11,860 bases of DNA from an uncultured Clostridia bacterium. GTDB taxonomy: Bacteria > Bacillota_A > Clostridia > Christensenellales > Aristaeellaceae. Shown in pieces: positions 1-6,886 of this stretch (positions within the stretch are counted from its first letter, which is position 1; every line of letters starts with the position of its first letter). Below the pieces are notes generated by a model, which was given only the letters and a program-made list of their open reading frames with translations, had not been told where the DNA came from and ran no database searches. The translations under genes and the position numbers were made by a program. The DNA lies in contig CAMVDI010000042.1 in assembly GCA_947166205.1 (NCBI GenBank), positions 1 through 11,860 on the forward strand, in the 5' to 3' direction.

Positions 1-953
1 TTGACAAAGTCGGAATTGTTGAGACCCTTGGAAATGAACTCAAAGGACTGCAGGAAGTGCTTGGCGACATCCACAGGAGAGTCTTCTCCATTGAGGATGC
101 GTCCGGTCCAGTAATTCAGGCCGCCTTCCTCGCCTTCACGATCCAGGGATTCCTTGTACACACGGTTGACAAATTCCGTCAGCTTTTCGTTGACATCGCG
201 GGACTGCAGATTGCTCAGCCTGCCGGCGATGATGCCGTAGCCGTTGCAGATGTAGTTGAACTCGGGAGAACGGGCGAAGCCGTCCACAACCGCTTCAATG
301 GACATGCCCTTCTTCATCAGGCCTGTCCAGTAGGCCTTGCCGACCGGATCGGAGGAGCGGTCCTGCATGGTCAGATACAGAATCTCAACCTGTTCATCGT
401 TCGACAGATTCCTGCTCTTGAATTCGGGGCTCATGATGAAGCGGTCAACCAGTTCAGCGCCGTTGATCTCGCCGCTCAGCAGGAGACCGGTCCAGTAATT
501 CAGGCCGCCGACGTCATAGTTGCGTCCGTGAATGTACTTGTAGCAGCGGGTGACAAACGCGGTGACCTTCTTATTCCGGTCGCGGTTTTCGGTCACGGCC
601 ACGCTGCCGGGATCGATGCCGTAGGAGTTGCAGATCGTATGGAATTCAGCGGAACGGGTGAAGCCGCTGATCACAAAGGTCAAGGACATGCCGTCATCCA
701 GGCAGCTCTGCCAGTAGGCTTTGCCTGCGGCATCCGGGGCACGGTCCATCATAACCTTATACAGGATATCGATGGTGGCGCTGGAGCTGAGGTGGCGGCT
801 GGTGAATTCAGGACTGGTAATAAACCTGTTGACCACTTCTCCGCCGGTAATATTCTTGTTGGCCAGATTCGTGGACCAGTAGATGATACCGGGCGCATCG
901 CCGGCTCTTCCATGGATCAGGTTGTAGCAGCGCTCAACGAAATCAACAATGGC
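1..953 (-). repeat. DUF4214-type repeats with an exact 384-bp period, cut by the left edge
   Basis: Three units begin at 953, 569 and 185, encoding residues 818-945, 946-1073 and 1074 onward. Equivalent Phe residues F822, F950 and F1078 are exactly 128 apart. Each complete unit has two half-repeats. The first has FVxRCY, a YW pair and RFIxSPEF; the second has ILY, DR, GKAYW, GMS and EFxxIC. The third unit is interrupted by the window edge, so the copy number is unknown. The assignment to DUF4214 is by motif recognition. Confidence 0.85.
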
Positions 954-3404
954 CAGAGAATAGAAGTTGACGCCGCTGTGAGCGTTCGCGTAAGCATGGG
1001 CGGTGGAATTCGGATAGCCGAAGATGTTGCTGTTGGTTCCGAAGGCGTCCGTGCCGATGGTTACGCCGGTGTTATATACGAAGAAGAAGCATCCGGCCTT
1101 TGCGTTGTTGAACGCGTAGTTGCCGATCGTCGTCACGGAAGCGGGGATCTTATAAACAATGCCCAGGTTGGAGCAGCCTTCAAAAGCTTCACGGCCGATG
1201 GTCGTCACGCCGTCCGGAATTCCGATCTGAGTCAGGCCGGTGCAGCCCTTGAAGGAGAAGTTCTTGATTTCGGGGCAGGCAGCGGAAAGAGACAGGGAGG
1301 ACGCGCCGCTGCAGTTCTCAAACACGGAGTTGCCCATATCTGTAACGGTCTTGGGGATGTTGATCGCCTTGATGCCCGTGCAGTTCTGGAAAGTACCGGT
1401 GCCAAGGGTTTTAAGGCCGTCCTGCAGGATCAGATCCTGAATGCCGGTGCAGCCCTGGAACGCGTAATCATTGATTTGAGTCACGGAAGCAGGGAGGGAA
1501 ATACCGGTCAGAGAGGTGCATCCCGCAAAAGCATAGTCCATGATCCGGCCCAGGCTGTTAGGCCATGTGATCGTGCTCAGGGAAGAACATCCGTAGAAGG
1601 CATATCTGGCAACATAGCTGAGCGAAGACGGAAGCGCAACATTCTTCAGAGAAGTGCATCCATAGAAGGCATAGTTGCCAATATAATAGATATTGTCAGA
1701 CCAGGCGATGCTTTCCAGAGAGGTGCATCCGGAGAAAGCTTCATCATTGATGACGGTAATATTATTCGGCAGGTTGATGACCTGCAGGGCGGTACAGCCC
1801 TTGAAGCATCCCGTGTCGACGGTATCAATGGTGGTCGGCATGGTGATGCTGGTGATGCGGGTGTTCCGGGAGAACGCGGTGTTGGAAACGCCGGTGACCG
1901 TAATATCGGCACCATTCAGCTTGACCTTGTTGGGAATGGTGATGCGGGTGTCGCTGCCGTTATACTGGGTGATGACGCCGTCGGCGCGGATTGTATATTC
2001 CGTGCTAGCTCCGGCCGCGTCAAGCACATCCATGGCCGCGTAATCGGTGGAGGAGAGCACAACGCCGTTAGGATCGACGATCGCGGCAGTCGCACCGCCC
2101 AGGGAAGCAACACCTTCCACGACTTCGCCGGGGACTTCCTCAGGAATGACGGGTGCCGCAGGCTGAGCTTCTTCAGCAGCTTCATCCTGCGCGGCTTCTA
2201 CAGTCTCTTCCGTGGCGGGAGTCTCGGCAGCAGCTTCCGCTTCATCTTCAGCAGCAGGCGTCACATCGCCGCCCTCGCCTTCCTCAACTTCGGAGGATTC
2301 ATCCCCGGAAGGCTCCGAGGATTCATCATCCTTCGGCTCCGCCTTTACGAAGGCCAGCGGCTCAAGAATGTATCCCTCGGACTCGGCCTGAACGGCATGG
2401 GAAGCGGCGTTCCAGCTCTCCAGATCCTCGGCTGTGAATCTGACGAGATCGCTGTTTTTCGCCCAGGCCGCGCACAGCTCCGGCTCGGAGCCTTCCTCCT
2501 TGATCAGGTATCTGACCCTGGAAGTGTTCGCTTTTTCTTCCAGAATCAGCACGACGGCTTTGGCGGAAAGCGTTCCGACAGGCTCGGAAGCGCCTTCGTC
2601 CTGATAGAGGACAGCGCCGGAATTCAGGTAGGCCAGCGGAATGATTACCGCTTCACCCTCGTCCGCCTCAGGATTCTCTTCGCCTTCGCCCGCTGCAGGA
2701 GTCTCTTCGGCTTCCTCGGGGAGAGGTTCAGTCCTGGCGATCACTTCATCCCGGGTCTGTCCGCAGACGGAGCAGGTGAAGGTTTTGACGCCCTCTTCCT
2801 CGGCGGTCGCTTCCTTCGTCACGGTTCCCTCGTCCCAGGTGTGCTCGCCGGCGGCGGGGATCTCTTCCGTCCGGGTCTGTCCGCAGACGGAGCAGGTGAA
2901 GGTCTTGACGCCGGCTTCAGCGCAGGTGGCGGCCTTCGTCACGGACCCCTCGTCCCAGGCGTGTTCGCCGGAGGCGGGGATCTCTTCCGTCCGGGTCTCG
3001 CCGCAGACGGAGCAGGTGAAGGTCTTGACGCCGGCTTCAGCGCAGGTGGCGGCCTTCGTCACGGACCCCTCGTCCCAGGCGTGTTCGCCGGAGGCGGGGA
3101 TCTCTTCCGTCCGGGTCTCACCGCAGACGGAGCAGGTGAAGGTCTTGACGCCGGCTTCAGTGCAGGCGGCGGCTTTCGTTACTTCACCGTCGTTCCAGGC
3201 GTGGCCGGAAGCATGGATAATCTCTGTTTTGGATTCCTCGCATTCCGCGTCTGTACATACATAGATTATTTCTCCGTCTTCCGTACAGGTCGCGGCCTTT
3301 GTCACAGAGCCTTCATTCCAGGTGTGACCCTCTTCCGCGACAGCGGGAAGCCCGATGCACTGCACCATGAGGCACAGGGCAAGCAGCAGTGCAATCTTTT
3401 TCAT
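1..3404 (-). CDS. Secreted BspA-type LRR / DUF4214 repeat protein (C-terminus beyond the left edge)
   Basis: Exported multi-domain surface or extracellular protein; 1134 residues are visible and no stop is reached. The ATG at 3404 follows an AAGGAGGAG ribosome site with a 6-nt spacer. Residues 1-23 are a Sec signal peptide (MKK, hydrophobic core, AVA before EE); the Cys inside it has Gln at -1, so no lipobox. Residues 27-227 are five ~40-aa repeats with HxW, TC and CSVCG motifs. About 228-430 is an acidic Glu/Ala/Pro-rich linker containing a possible SH3-like stretch near 256-325. Residues 515-768 are eleven LRR_5/BspA repeats. From 818 on come DUF4214-type units with YW and SPEF motifs. BspA-type repeats often mediate binding to host or cell surfaces; the function of DUF4214 is not established. 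It is transcribed away from the glycan operon from its own promoter. Architecture is seen directly; a role as adhesin or surface-glycan partner is inference. Confidence 0.93.
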   Translation of the reverse strand, partial: MKKIALLLALCLMVQCIGLPAVAEEGHTWNEGSVTKAATCTEDGEIIYVCTDAECEESKTEIIHASGHAWNDGEVTKAAACTEAGVKTFTCSVCGETRTEEIPASGEHAWDEGSVTKAATCAEAGVKTFTCSVCGETRTEEIPASGEHAWDEGSVTKAATCAEAGVKTFTCSVCGQTRTEEIPAAGEHTWDEGTVTKEATAEEEGVKTFTCSVCGQTRDEVIARTEPLPEEAEETPAAGEGEENPEADEGEAVIIPLAYLNSGAVLYQDEGASEPVGTLSAKAVVLILEEKANTSRVRYLIKEEGSEPELCAAWAKNSDLVRFTAEDLESWNAASHAVQAESEGYILEPLAFVKAEPKDDESSEPSGDESSEVEEGEGGDVTPAAEDEAEAAAETPATEETVEAAQDEAAEEAQPAAPVIPEEVPGEVVEGVASLGGATAAIVDPNGVVLSSTDYAAMDVLDAAGASTEYTIRADGVITQYNGSDTRITIPNKVKLNGADITVTGVSNTAFSRNTRITSITMPTTIDTVDTGCFKGCTALQVINLPNNITVINDEAFSGCTSLESIAWSDNIYYIGNYAFYGCTSLKNVALPSSLSYVARYAFYGCSSLSTITWPNSLGRIMDYAFAGCTSLTGISLPASVTQINDYAFQGCTGIQDLILQDGLKTLGTGTFQNCTGIKAINIPKTVTDMGNSVFENCSGASSLSLSAACPEIKNFSFKGCTGLTQIGIPDGVTTIGREAFEGCSNLGIVYKIPASVTTIGNYAFNNAKAGCFFFVYNTGVTIGTDAFGTNSNIFGYPNSTAHAYANAHSGVNFYSLAIVDFVERCYNLIHGRAGDAPGIIYWSTNLANKNITGGEVVNRFITSPEFTSRHLSSSATIDILYKVMMDRAPDAAGKAYWQSCLDDGMSLTFVISGFTRSAEFHTICNSYGIDPGSVAVTENRDRNKKVTAFVTRCYKYIHGRNYDVGGLNYWTGLLLSGEINGAELVDRFIMSPEFKSRNLSNDEQVEILYLTMQDRSSDPVGKAYWTGLMKKGMSIEAVVDGFARSPEFNYICNGYGIIAGRLSNLQSRDVNEKLTEFVNRVYKESLDREGEEGGLNYWTGRILNGEDSPVDVAKHFLQSFEFISKGLNNSDFV
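1101..1862 (-). repeat. Eleven BspA/LRR_5 leucine-rich repeats
   Basis: This in-frame array encodes residues 515-768 of the exported protein. The repeat is 23 residues (69 bp) long with the pattern T/S-x-L-x-x-I-x-L-P-x-x-[VIL]-x-x-I-x-x-x-A-F-x-G-C; the eleventh unit has one extra residue. The conserved Gly-Cys end and AF pair are typical of the Treponema/Bacteroides BspA type. Two degenerate LRR-like segments flank the array (ITIPNKVKLNG before it and TIGTDAFG after it). Confidence 0.92.
2724..3326 (-). repeat. Five tandem 120-bp (40-residue) Cys/His repeats
   Basis: Units lie at 3204-3326 (41 codons), 3084-3203, 2964-3083, 2844-2963 and 2724-2843 and encode residues 27-227 of the exported protein. 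Each begins HxW, followed by VTK and, in the middle units, a single Cys and a CSVC motif, and most end EEIPA(S/A)GE. The blocks 2881-3000 and 3001-3120 differ at only one base (3000 versus 3120). The first unit has a changed Cys pattern (C-x4-C) and the last lacks the first Cys. Such repeats are common in large secreted proteins of gut Bacillota; their role is unknown to me. Confidence 0.95.
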
Positions 3405-3410
3405 ACAACG

Positions 3411-3419
3411 CTCCTCCTT
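3411..3419 (-). promoter_or_regulatory. Ribosome binding site of the LRR/DUF4214 gene
   Basis: AAGGAGGAG on the minus strand lies 6 nt upstream of the ATG at 3404. It is nearly fully complementary to the anti-Shine-Dalgarno sequence. Together with the signal peptide that follows, it fixes the start. Confidence 0.9.
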
Positions 3420-3501
3420 GCGTTTTAGTAATGAAGAAACACGGAAGCGAAGATGATCGAATTCACAGGGAAATACAAATCATCGATACGCAACCAAGGG
3501 C

Positions 3502-3530
3502 ATTATAGAACAACAAAACGGATTTTGCAA
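3502..3530 (-). promoter_or_regulatory. Sigma-A promoter of the LRR/DUF4214 gene
   Basis: On the minus strand the -35 is TTGCAA (3525-3530), the spacer is exactly 17 nt, and the -10 is a perfect TATAAT (3502-3507). Transcription would start near 3495, leaving a leader of about 91 nt before the ATG at 3404. Confidence 0.8.
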
Positions 3531-3617
3531 CAGAATCTACAAAAAAAGTTTCTTAAAGGAAACAGAAAATCAATAGTACATAACACAAAAGATTCAATTA
3601 GGAAACGAAAAAGACCA

Positions 3618-3643
3618 AAGTTTGTTATTAAATCTTCAAACTT
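3618..3643. promoter_or_regulatory. Candidate operator: inverted repeat over the -35 box
   Basis: AAGTTTG at 3618-3624 is matched by its exact reverse complement CAAACTT at 3637-3643 across a 12-nt spacer. The right arm overlaps the first two bases of the -35 box of the rightward promoter. That placement suits a dimeric repressor, but no regulator gene is in the window, and in AT-rich DNA a 7-bp repeat could arise by chance. Confidence 0.35.
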
Positions 3644-3670
3644 GATGCTTTCTCCTTATCGGTGTATAAT
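3642..3670 (+). promoter_or_regulatory. Sigma-A promoter of the glycan operon
   Basis: The -35 is TTGATG (3642-3647), the spacer is 17 nt, and the -10 is a perfect TATAAT (3665-3670). Transcription would start near 3677, about 35 nt before the first operon ATG at 3712. No comparable promoter is seen between the later genes, so this is the likely single promoter for the cluster in this window. Confidence 0.82.
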
Positions 3671-3711
3671 CAACCTTACATCGGAACGCATGAAAGACGG
3701 GGTTGGAAGCG

Positions 3712-4041
3712 ATGGAAAACAAAGTGGATGTCTATTCGGCCTACGGTCTGGATCAGGGCCTTGAGGAAATCCTGGGGGATGTCAGCGTACTTCCCTTTCC
3801 TTCCCAGGATTCTTCCGGACGGAAACCCTCATGGATTCGCAGGGGTATATCCAAAATCTTTTGCCCGGGCACCGCTCCGCTTGCGGGAAGAATCAGCGAG
3901 ACGAATTACAATACCAAACGGGCGCTCTTTGCGATGGCCTCCGTGATCCGCGACCAGCAAAACCAGATCGATGAGCTTTACGAAGCGCTGCGGACCGTGA
4001 AAGCGCGGCAGCATATGGATAATCCTGATGCGGCGGAATGA
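3712..4041 (+). CDS. Small hypothetical protein with basic helix and C-terminal coiled coil; first operon gene
   Basis: 109-residue protein with no catalytic domain that I recognise. The ATG at 3712 is preferred; an in-frame TTG at 3703 would add three residues. Neither has a strong Shine-Dalgarno sequence, only GGGG or GGAAG nearby. The N-terminal 35 residues are acidic and mixed. A basic, possibly amphipathic segment (WIRRGISKIF, about 41-50) follows, then a Pro/Gly break. Residues about 68-100 form a heptad-like helix (DQQNQIDELYEAL) that is predicted coiled coil. This order resembles the non-catalytic stalk found on some methyltransferases and glycosyltransferases of polysaccharide clusters, here as a stand-alone gene. 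It sits just downstream of the promoter and 22 nt before the GT4 gene. A scaffolding or membrane-docking role is inference; the function is unknown. Confidence 0.72.
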   Translation: MENKVDVYSAYGLDQGLEEILGDVSVLPFPSQDSSGRKPSWIRRGISKIFCPGTAPLAGRISETNYNTKRALFAMASVIRDQQNQIDELYEALRTVKARQHMDNPDAAE

Positions 4042-4063
4042 AAGAGAGGGAGCGGGCGGAAGG

Positions 4064-5269
4064 ATGAGCAGAGGGACGATCGCTTTTGTGACAACCTGGT
4101 ACGGGGATCGGATTCCGGGCGGGGCCGAAGCGGAACTGCGCGGTCTGGTTCATCATCTTCAGGAGGCGGGTCAGGATCTGGTGGTTCTGACAACCTGCAT
4201 CGAAAGCTGCAACAGCGACTGGAGCACGAATTACCACGCGCCGGGATGGACCGTCGAAAGCGGGATCCGGGTATGCCGCTTTCCGGCGGAGCCTTCCTTT
4301 CCCAAACACATGGAAAGAGTGAAGCTCCGGATGAGCTACGGTATTCCGCTTCAAAGAGAGGAAGAGGAGATCTACTGCAGGGAGATGGTCAACAGCCGCG
4401 CGCTCATGGATTATATCCGGAACCATCGGGAGGATTACGCGCTGTTCGTCTTTATTCCGCTGCTCTGGGGAGTGACCTATTACGGGAGCCAGATCTGGCC
4501 GGAGAAGACGGTGCTGATCCCCTGCGTTCATGATCAGGCTTCCTTCAGATTCGCCTGCCTTCGGGAGAATCTGCGGGGAGTCCGGGGGATGATTTTTCAT
4601 TCAGACCCCGAAAGGCAGCTGGCGGAAAAACTGTTTCAGATAAGCGGAAGGTTCTTCCGTACCATGGGCGAGGGCGTGGATACGGAGTGGTCTTTCAGTA
4701 AAGAGCGCTTCGCGCGGCGCTTTCATCTGGAGGACCCTTTCATCCTGTATGCTGGCAGGAAATCCCAAGGCAAAAGGCTGGATCTGCTGATGGACTTCTT
4801 CAGACAGTATAAACAGCGCCGCGGGGGGCCGCTGAAGCTGGTTCTGATCGGGGACGACTCTCCGGAAAAGATCAATGAACCGGATGTTCTGGATCTGGGC
4901 TTCGTCAGCCAGCAGGACAAATACGACGCGTGCGGCGCGGCATCTTTCCTGTGCAACCCGTCGGAGGGGGAAAGCTTCTCGCTGGTGATTATGGAAAGCT
5001 GGATTGCCGGGAGGCCGGTCCTGGTCAACGGAAACTGTGCCGTGACCGCGCACTTTGCCGAAGAAAGTGGAGGCGGCCTGGCTTTCAGGTCCTATGATGA
5101 ATTTGAGAAGCACGCGGACCTGCTGCTGAATGACCCGGCCAAGAGCGCGGAGATGGGACAGAAAGGAAAAAACTTCGTGAACTCGCGTTATTGCTGGGAT
5201 GTGATTACAAGGAATTACATGGCCTACTTTGAGGAAATCATGGAGGAGACCGGGACGGAAAGGAAATGA
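4064..5269 (+). CDS. Glycosyltransferase family 4 (GT-B fold)
   Basis: Retaining GT4 enzyme of 401 residues, predicted cytoplasmic and acting on a lipid-linked surface glycan. The N-terminal Rossmann domain opens IAFVTTWYG and has the loop GGAEAEL (19-25). A conserved GIRVCRFP strand follows near 68-74. The C-terminal donor-binding domain has YAGRKSQGKR (229-238), whose Arg/Lys pair normally holds the nucleotide diphosphate, and the EX7E motif from E303 to E311 in EGESFSLVIMES. The length is normal for the family. The ATG at 4064 places the family-typical IAFVT strand near the N-terminus. An in-frame ATG at 4028 would add 12 residues and overlap the upstream gene by 14 nt; it cannot be excluded. 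The stop overlaps the next start as ATGA (5266-5269), which suggests translational coupling. Sugar specificity is not readable. Confidence 0.93.
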   Translation: MSRGTIAFVTTWYGDRIPGGAEAELRGLVHHLQEAGQDLVVLTTCIESCNSDWSTNYHAPGWTVESGIRVCRFPAEPSFPKHMERVKLRMSYGIPLQREEEEIYCREMVNSRALMDYIRNHREDYALFVFIPLLWGVTYYGSQIWPEKTVLIPCVHDQASFRFACLRENLRGVRGMIFHSDPERQLAEKLFQISGRFFRTMGEGVDTEWSFSKERFARRFHLEDPFILYAGRKSQGKRLDLLMDFFRQYKQRRGGPLKLVLIGDDSPEKINEPDVLDLGFVSQQDKYDACGAASFLCNPSEGESFSLVIMESWIAGRPVLVNGNCAVTAHFAEESGGGLAFRSYDEFEKHADLLLNDPAKSAEMGQKGKNFVNSRYCWDVITRNYMAYFEEIMEETGTERK

Positions 5270-6846
5270 CATCTTCTTATGATTTTTCCGTCATCATGGC
5301 GGTTTACAATGCCGGCGGTTATCTGAGAGAAGCGGTCGGCAGCATCCTTCGGCAGTCCTTCGGGACGGATCGCGTCCAGATCATTCTGGCGGACGACGGG
5401 TCCACGGATGAAAGCGGCTCCCTCTGCGATCAGCTGGCCCGGGAGCATCCCGGCAGCATCCAGGTGATCCATCAGGAAAACCGGGGCGTTTCCGCGGCCC
5501 GCAACGCGGGCATGGCGCTGGCGCGGGGAGCCTGGCTGAACTTCATGGACGCGGATGACCGGATGGGGCCGGAAACCCTGGAGACGGTTTTCCGGTTTAT
5601 CGGGGAACATGGCGGGGAAGCGGATGTTTTCGCGGTTCCGGTTTTCTTTTTTGAAGCACGGGATGGGGAACACTGGCAGAATGGGAAATTTGGCCGCGGG
5701 AGCCGCGTGATCGACCTGACGGAGGAATACCGGACCGCCCAGATGATGGTGAATTCCGCTTTTTTCCGGAGGGAGGCGGTCTCGGACATCCGCTTTGATG
5801 AACGGCTGGCGATCAGCGAGGATCTGAAGTTTGCCGCGGAGGCGATGCTGAAGAAACAAAAGCTCGGGGTCGTCAGCGAAGGCAGGTATGAATACCGCAG
5901 GAGGCTGAAAAACGACAGCGCGCTGAATACGCAGGCGGAAAAGCCGGCCTGGTATGCCCCGGTGTTCAGGTTTTCCTATCTTCCGATCCTCTCCGCCGGC
6001 CGGGATCTGTACGGACAGACGCCCCGCTGGCTGCAGTTCACGGTTCTGTGCGATCTGAAATGGCGCGCCGCGCTGGACTATCAGGAGCAGATGGAGCGGA
6101 CTCTCTCCCCGGAGGAGCAGGAAGGATACTGGCAGACTCTGCGGGAAACGCTGCTCCGGACGGATGACCGGGTCCTGGAAGAGATCCCCGGGGATCTGAT
6201 CGAGTGGCCCTGGAAGCGATGGCTGGCCCGGAAAAAGCATCCGGAATCCTCCTTCCGGATCAAGGCGGGGAAGGATTCGCTGGTTTACGGAACGGATGAG
6301 CTGATCCTTGAGGATCTGACCGCCTTGCCCGCGGAGATCCGGGAAGTCCGGCAGACCAGTCAGGGACTGCGCATCCGGGGCCTGCTCCGCCTTCCGCCGG
6401 AACTCAGGACGGAACCGTTTCAGATGGCTTTCCGCCAGTCTCCGGAACTGAACAGTCTCTGCCGGACCCGCTTTCTGGAGGATCGCTCCGTGTACCGCTT
6501 CGGGGAATGCCTGGAGGCGGCTTATGAATTTGAGGCGGGGATTCAGCCTCCGGAGGAGGGAGCGTCCGTCTGGCAGCTGATGCTGACGATCCCCGGCGAA
6601 AAAACGGCGGCCCTGAAATGTCTGGTGCCGGGTCCGGATCTTCCGGTGAGCTCCCTGTCCAGCGAACTGGGAAGAACCGGAACCTGGAAGTATATCCTGA
6701 CGCCCGACGCCCTCCATCTGATTCCGCTGCGATCCCTCCGGGCCAGGGCGGCCTCGGACCTCAGGCTGGCCAGGGACCTGCTGCGCGGGAAACGGGGAGA
6801 CCTCCTGTGGAAAAGAATCACCGGAAGGTTCCGCGGAGAAGAATGA
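5266..6846 (+). CDS. Glycosyltransferase family 2 with C-terminal accessory domain; paralogue of the next gene
   Basis: Inverting-type GT2 (GT-A fold), 526 residues, predicted cytoplasmic. The catalytic domain spans about residues 6-225: FSVIMAVYN, DDGSTD (43-48) for nucleotide binding, the metal-binding DADD (95-98), and SED (184-186) as probable catalytic base region. Residues about 226-330 are helical and 335-485 look beta-rich; no known domain is recognised there, though the placement recalls linker domains of poly-ribitol-phosphate GTs such as TarS. The protein aligns over its whole length with residues 1-500 of the following protein, at about 60% identity by eye over the first 100 residues. 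It lacks that protein's glycerophosphotransferase module and ends in a basic tail. The start overlaps the previous stop (ATGA), with a GGAAAGGAA purine tract in front. Acceptor and sugar are unknown. Confidence 0.92.
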   Translation: MTSSYDFSVIMAVYNAGGYLREAVGSILRQSFGTDRVQIILADDGSTDESGSLCDQLAREHPGSIQVIHQENRGVSAARNAGMALARGAWLNFMDADDRMGPETLETVFRFIGEHGGEADVFAVPVFFFEARDGEHWQNGKFGRGSRVIDLTEEYRTAQMMVNSAFFRREAVSDIRFDERLAISEDLKFAAEAMLKKQKLGVVSEGRYEYRRRLKNDSALNTQAEKPAWYAPVFRFSYLPILSAGRDLYGQTPRWLQFTVLCDLKWRAALDYQEQMERTLSPEEQEGYWQTLRETLLRTDDRVLEEIPGDLIEWPWKRWLARKKHPESSFRIKAGKDSLVYGTDELILEDLTALPAEIREVRQTSQGLRIRGLLRLPPELRTEPFQMAFRQSPELNSLCRTRFLEDRSVYRFGECLEAAYEFEAGIQPPEEGASVWQLMLTIPGEKTAALKCLVPGPDLPVSSLSSELGRTGTWKYILTPDALHLIPLRSLRARAASDLRLARDLLRGKRGDLLWKRITGRFRGEE

Positions 6847-6873
6847 ACGGTACATCAGCCGGAAAGAACCCGG

Positions 6874-6880
6874 AAGGAGA
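6874..6880 (+). promoter_or_regulatory. Ribosome binding site that fixes a GTG start
   Basis: AAGGAGA lies 6 nt before the GTG at 6887. No ATG in this frame lies upstream within the gap, and translation from the GTG gives the family-typical N-terminus (MKSFDFSVIMAVYN), so GTG is the start. Confidence 0.85.
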
Positions 6881-6886
6881 TAATAC

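Larger units (their letters stand above)
3405..3711. other. AT-rich divergent intergenic control region
   Basis: These 307 bases separate the leftward LRR/DUF4214 gene from the rightward glycan operon. They are visibly much richer in A and T than the genes on either side. They contain one consensus-like sigma-A promoter for each direction, about 90 nt of leader for the leftward gene, about 35 nt for the rightward operon, and two short inverted repeats: GTTTC/GAAAC at 3548-3563 and AAGTTTG/CAAACTT at 3618-3643. I see no convincing coding sequence here; the one open frame crossing it lacks a ribosome site and codon character. Confidence 0.8.

Noticed and set aside
2724..3326. CRISPR-like regular repeats
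   Set aside because: The 120-bp units are head-to-tail with no unique spacers, and they are in frame in a coding gene, so they are protein repeats.
3360..3374. Lipoprotein signal (Cys near residue 15)
   Set aside because: The residue before Cys is Gln and the Cys lies inside the hydrophobic core, so a lipobox is not met. An AVA signal-peptidase I site follows.
57..3428. A 1123-codon open frame on the plus strand opposite the LRR/DUF4214 gene
   Set aside because: The minus-strand reading has a signal peptide, strong ribosome site, promoter and four recognisable repeat families. The plus-strand product has no recognisable domain and only mirrors the repeats. It is an antisense shadow caused by GC-rich codon bias.
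3453..3764. A 103-codon plus-strand open frame across the divergent control region
   Set aside because: It starts inside the leader of the leftward gene, spans both promoters, has no Shine-Dalgarno sequence, and is Lys/Arg/Asn-rich as expected from random AT-rich DNA.
4028..4063. Upstream ATG giving a 413-residue GT4
   Set aside because: It adds 12 charged residues before the family-typical start and overlaps the previous gene. The ATG at 4064 puts the first beta strand close to the N-terminus as in related enzymes. It remains possible.
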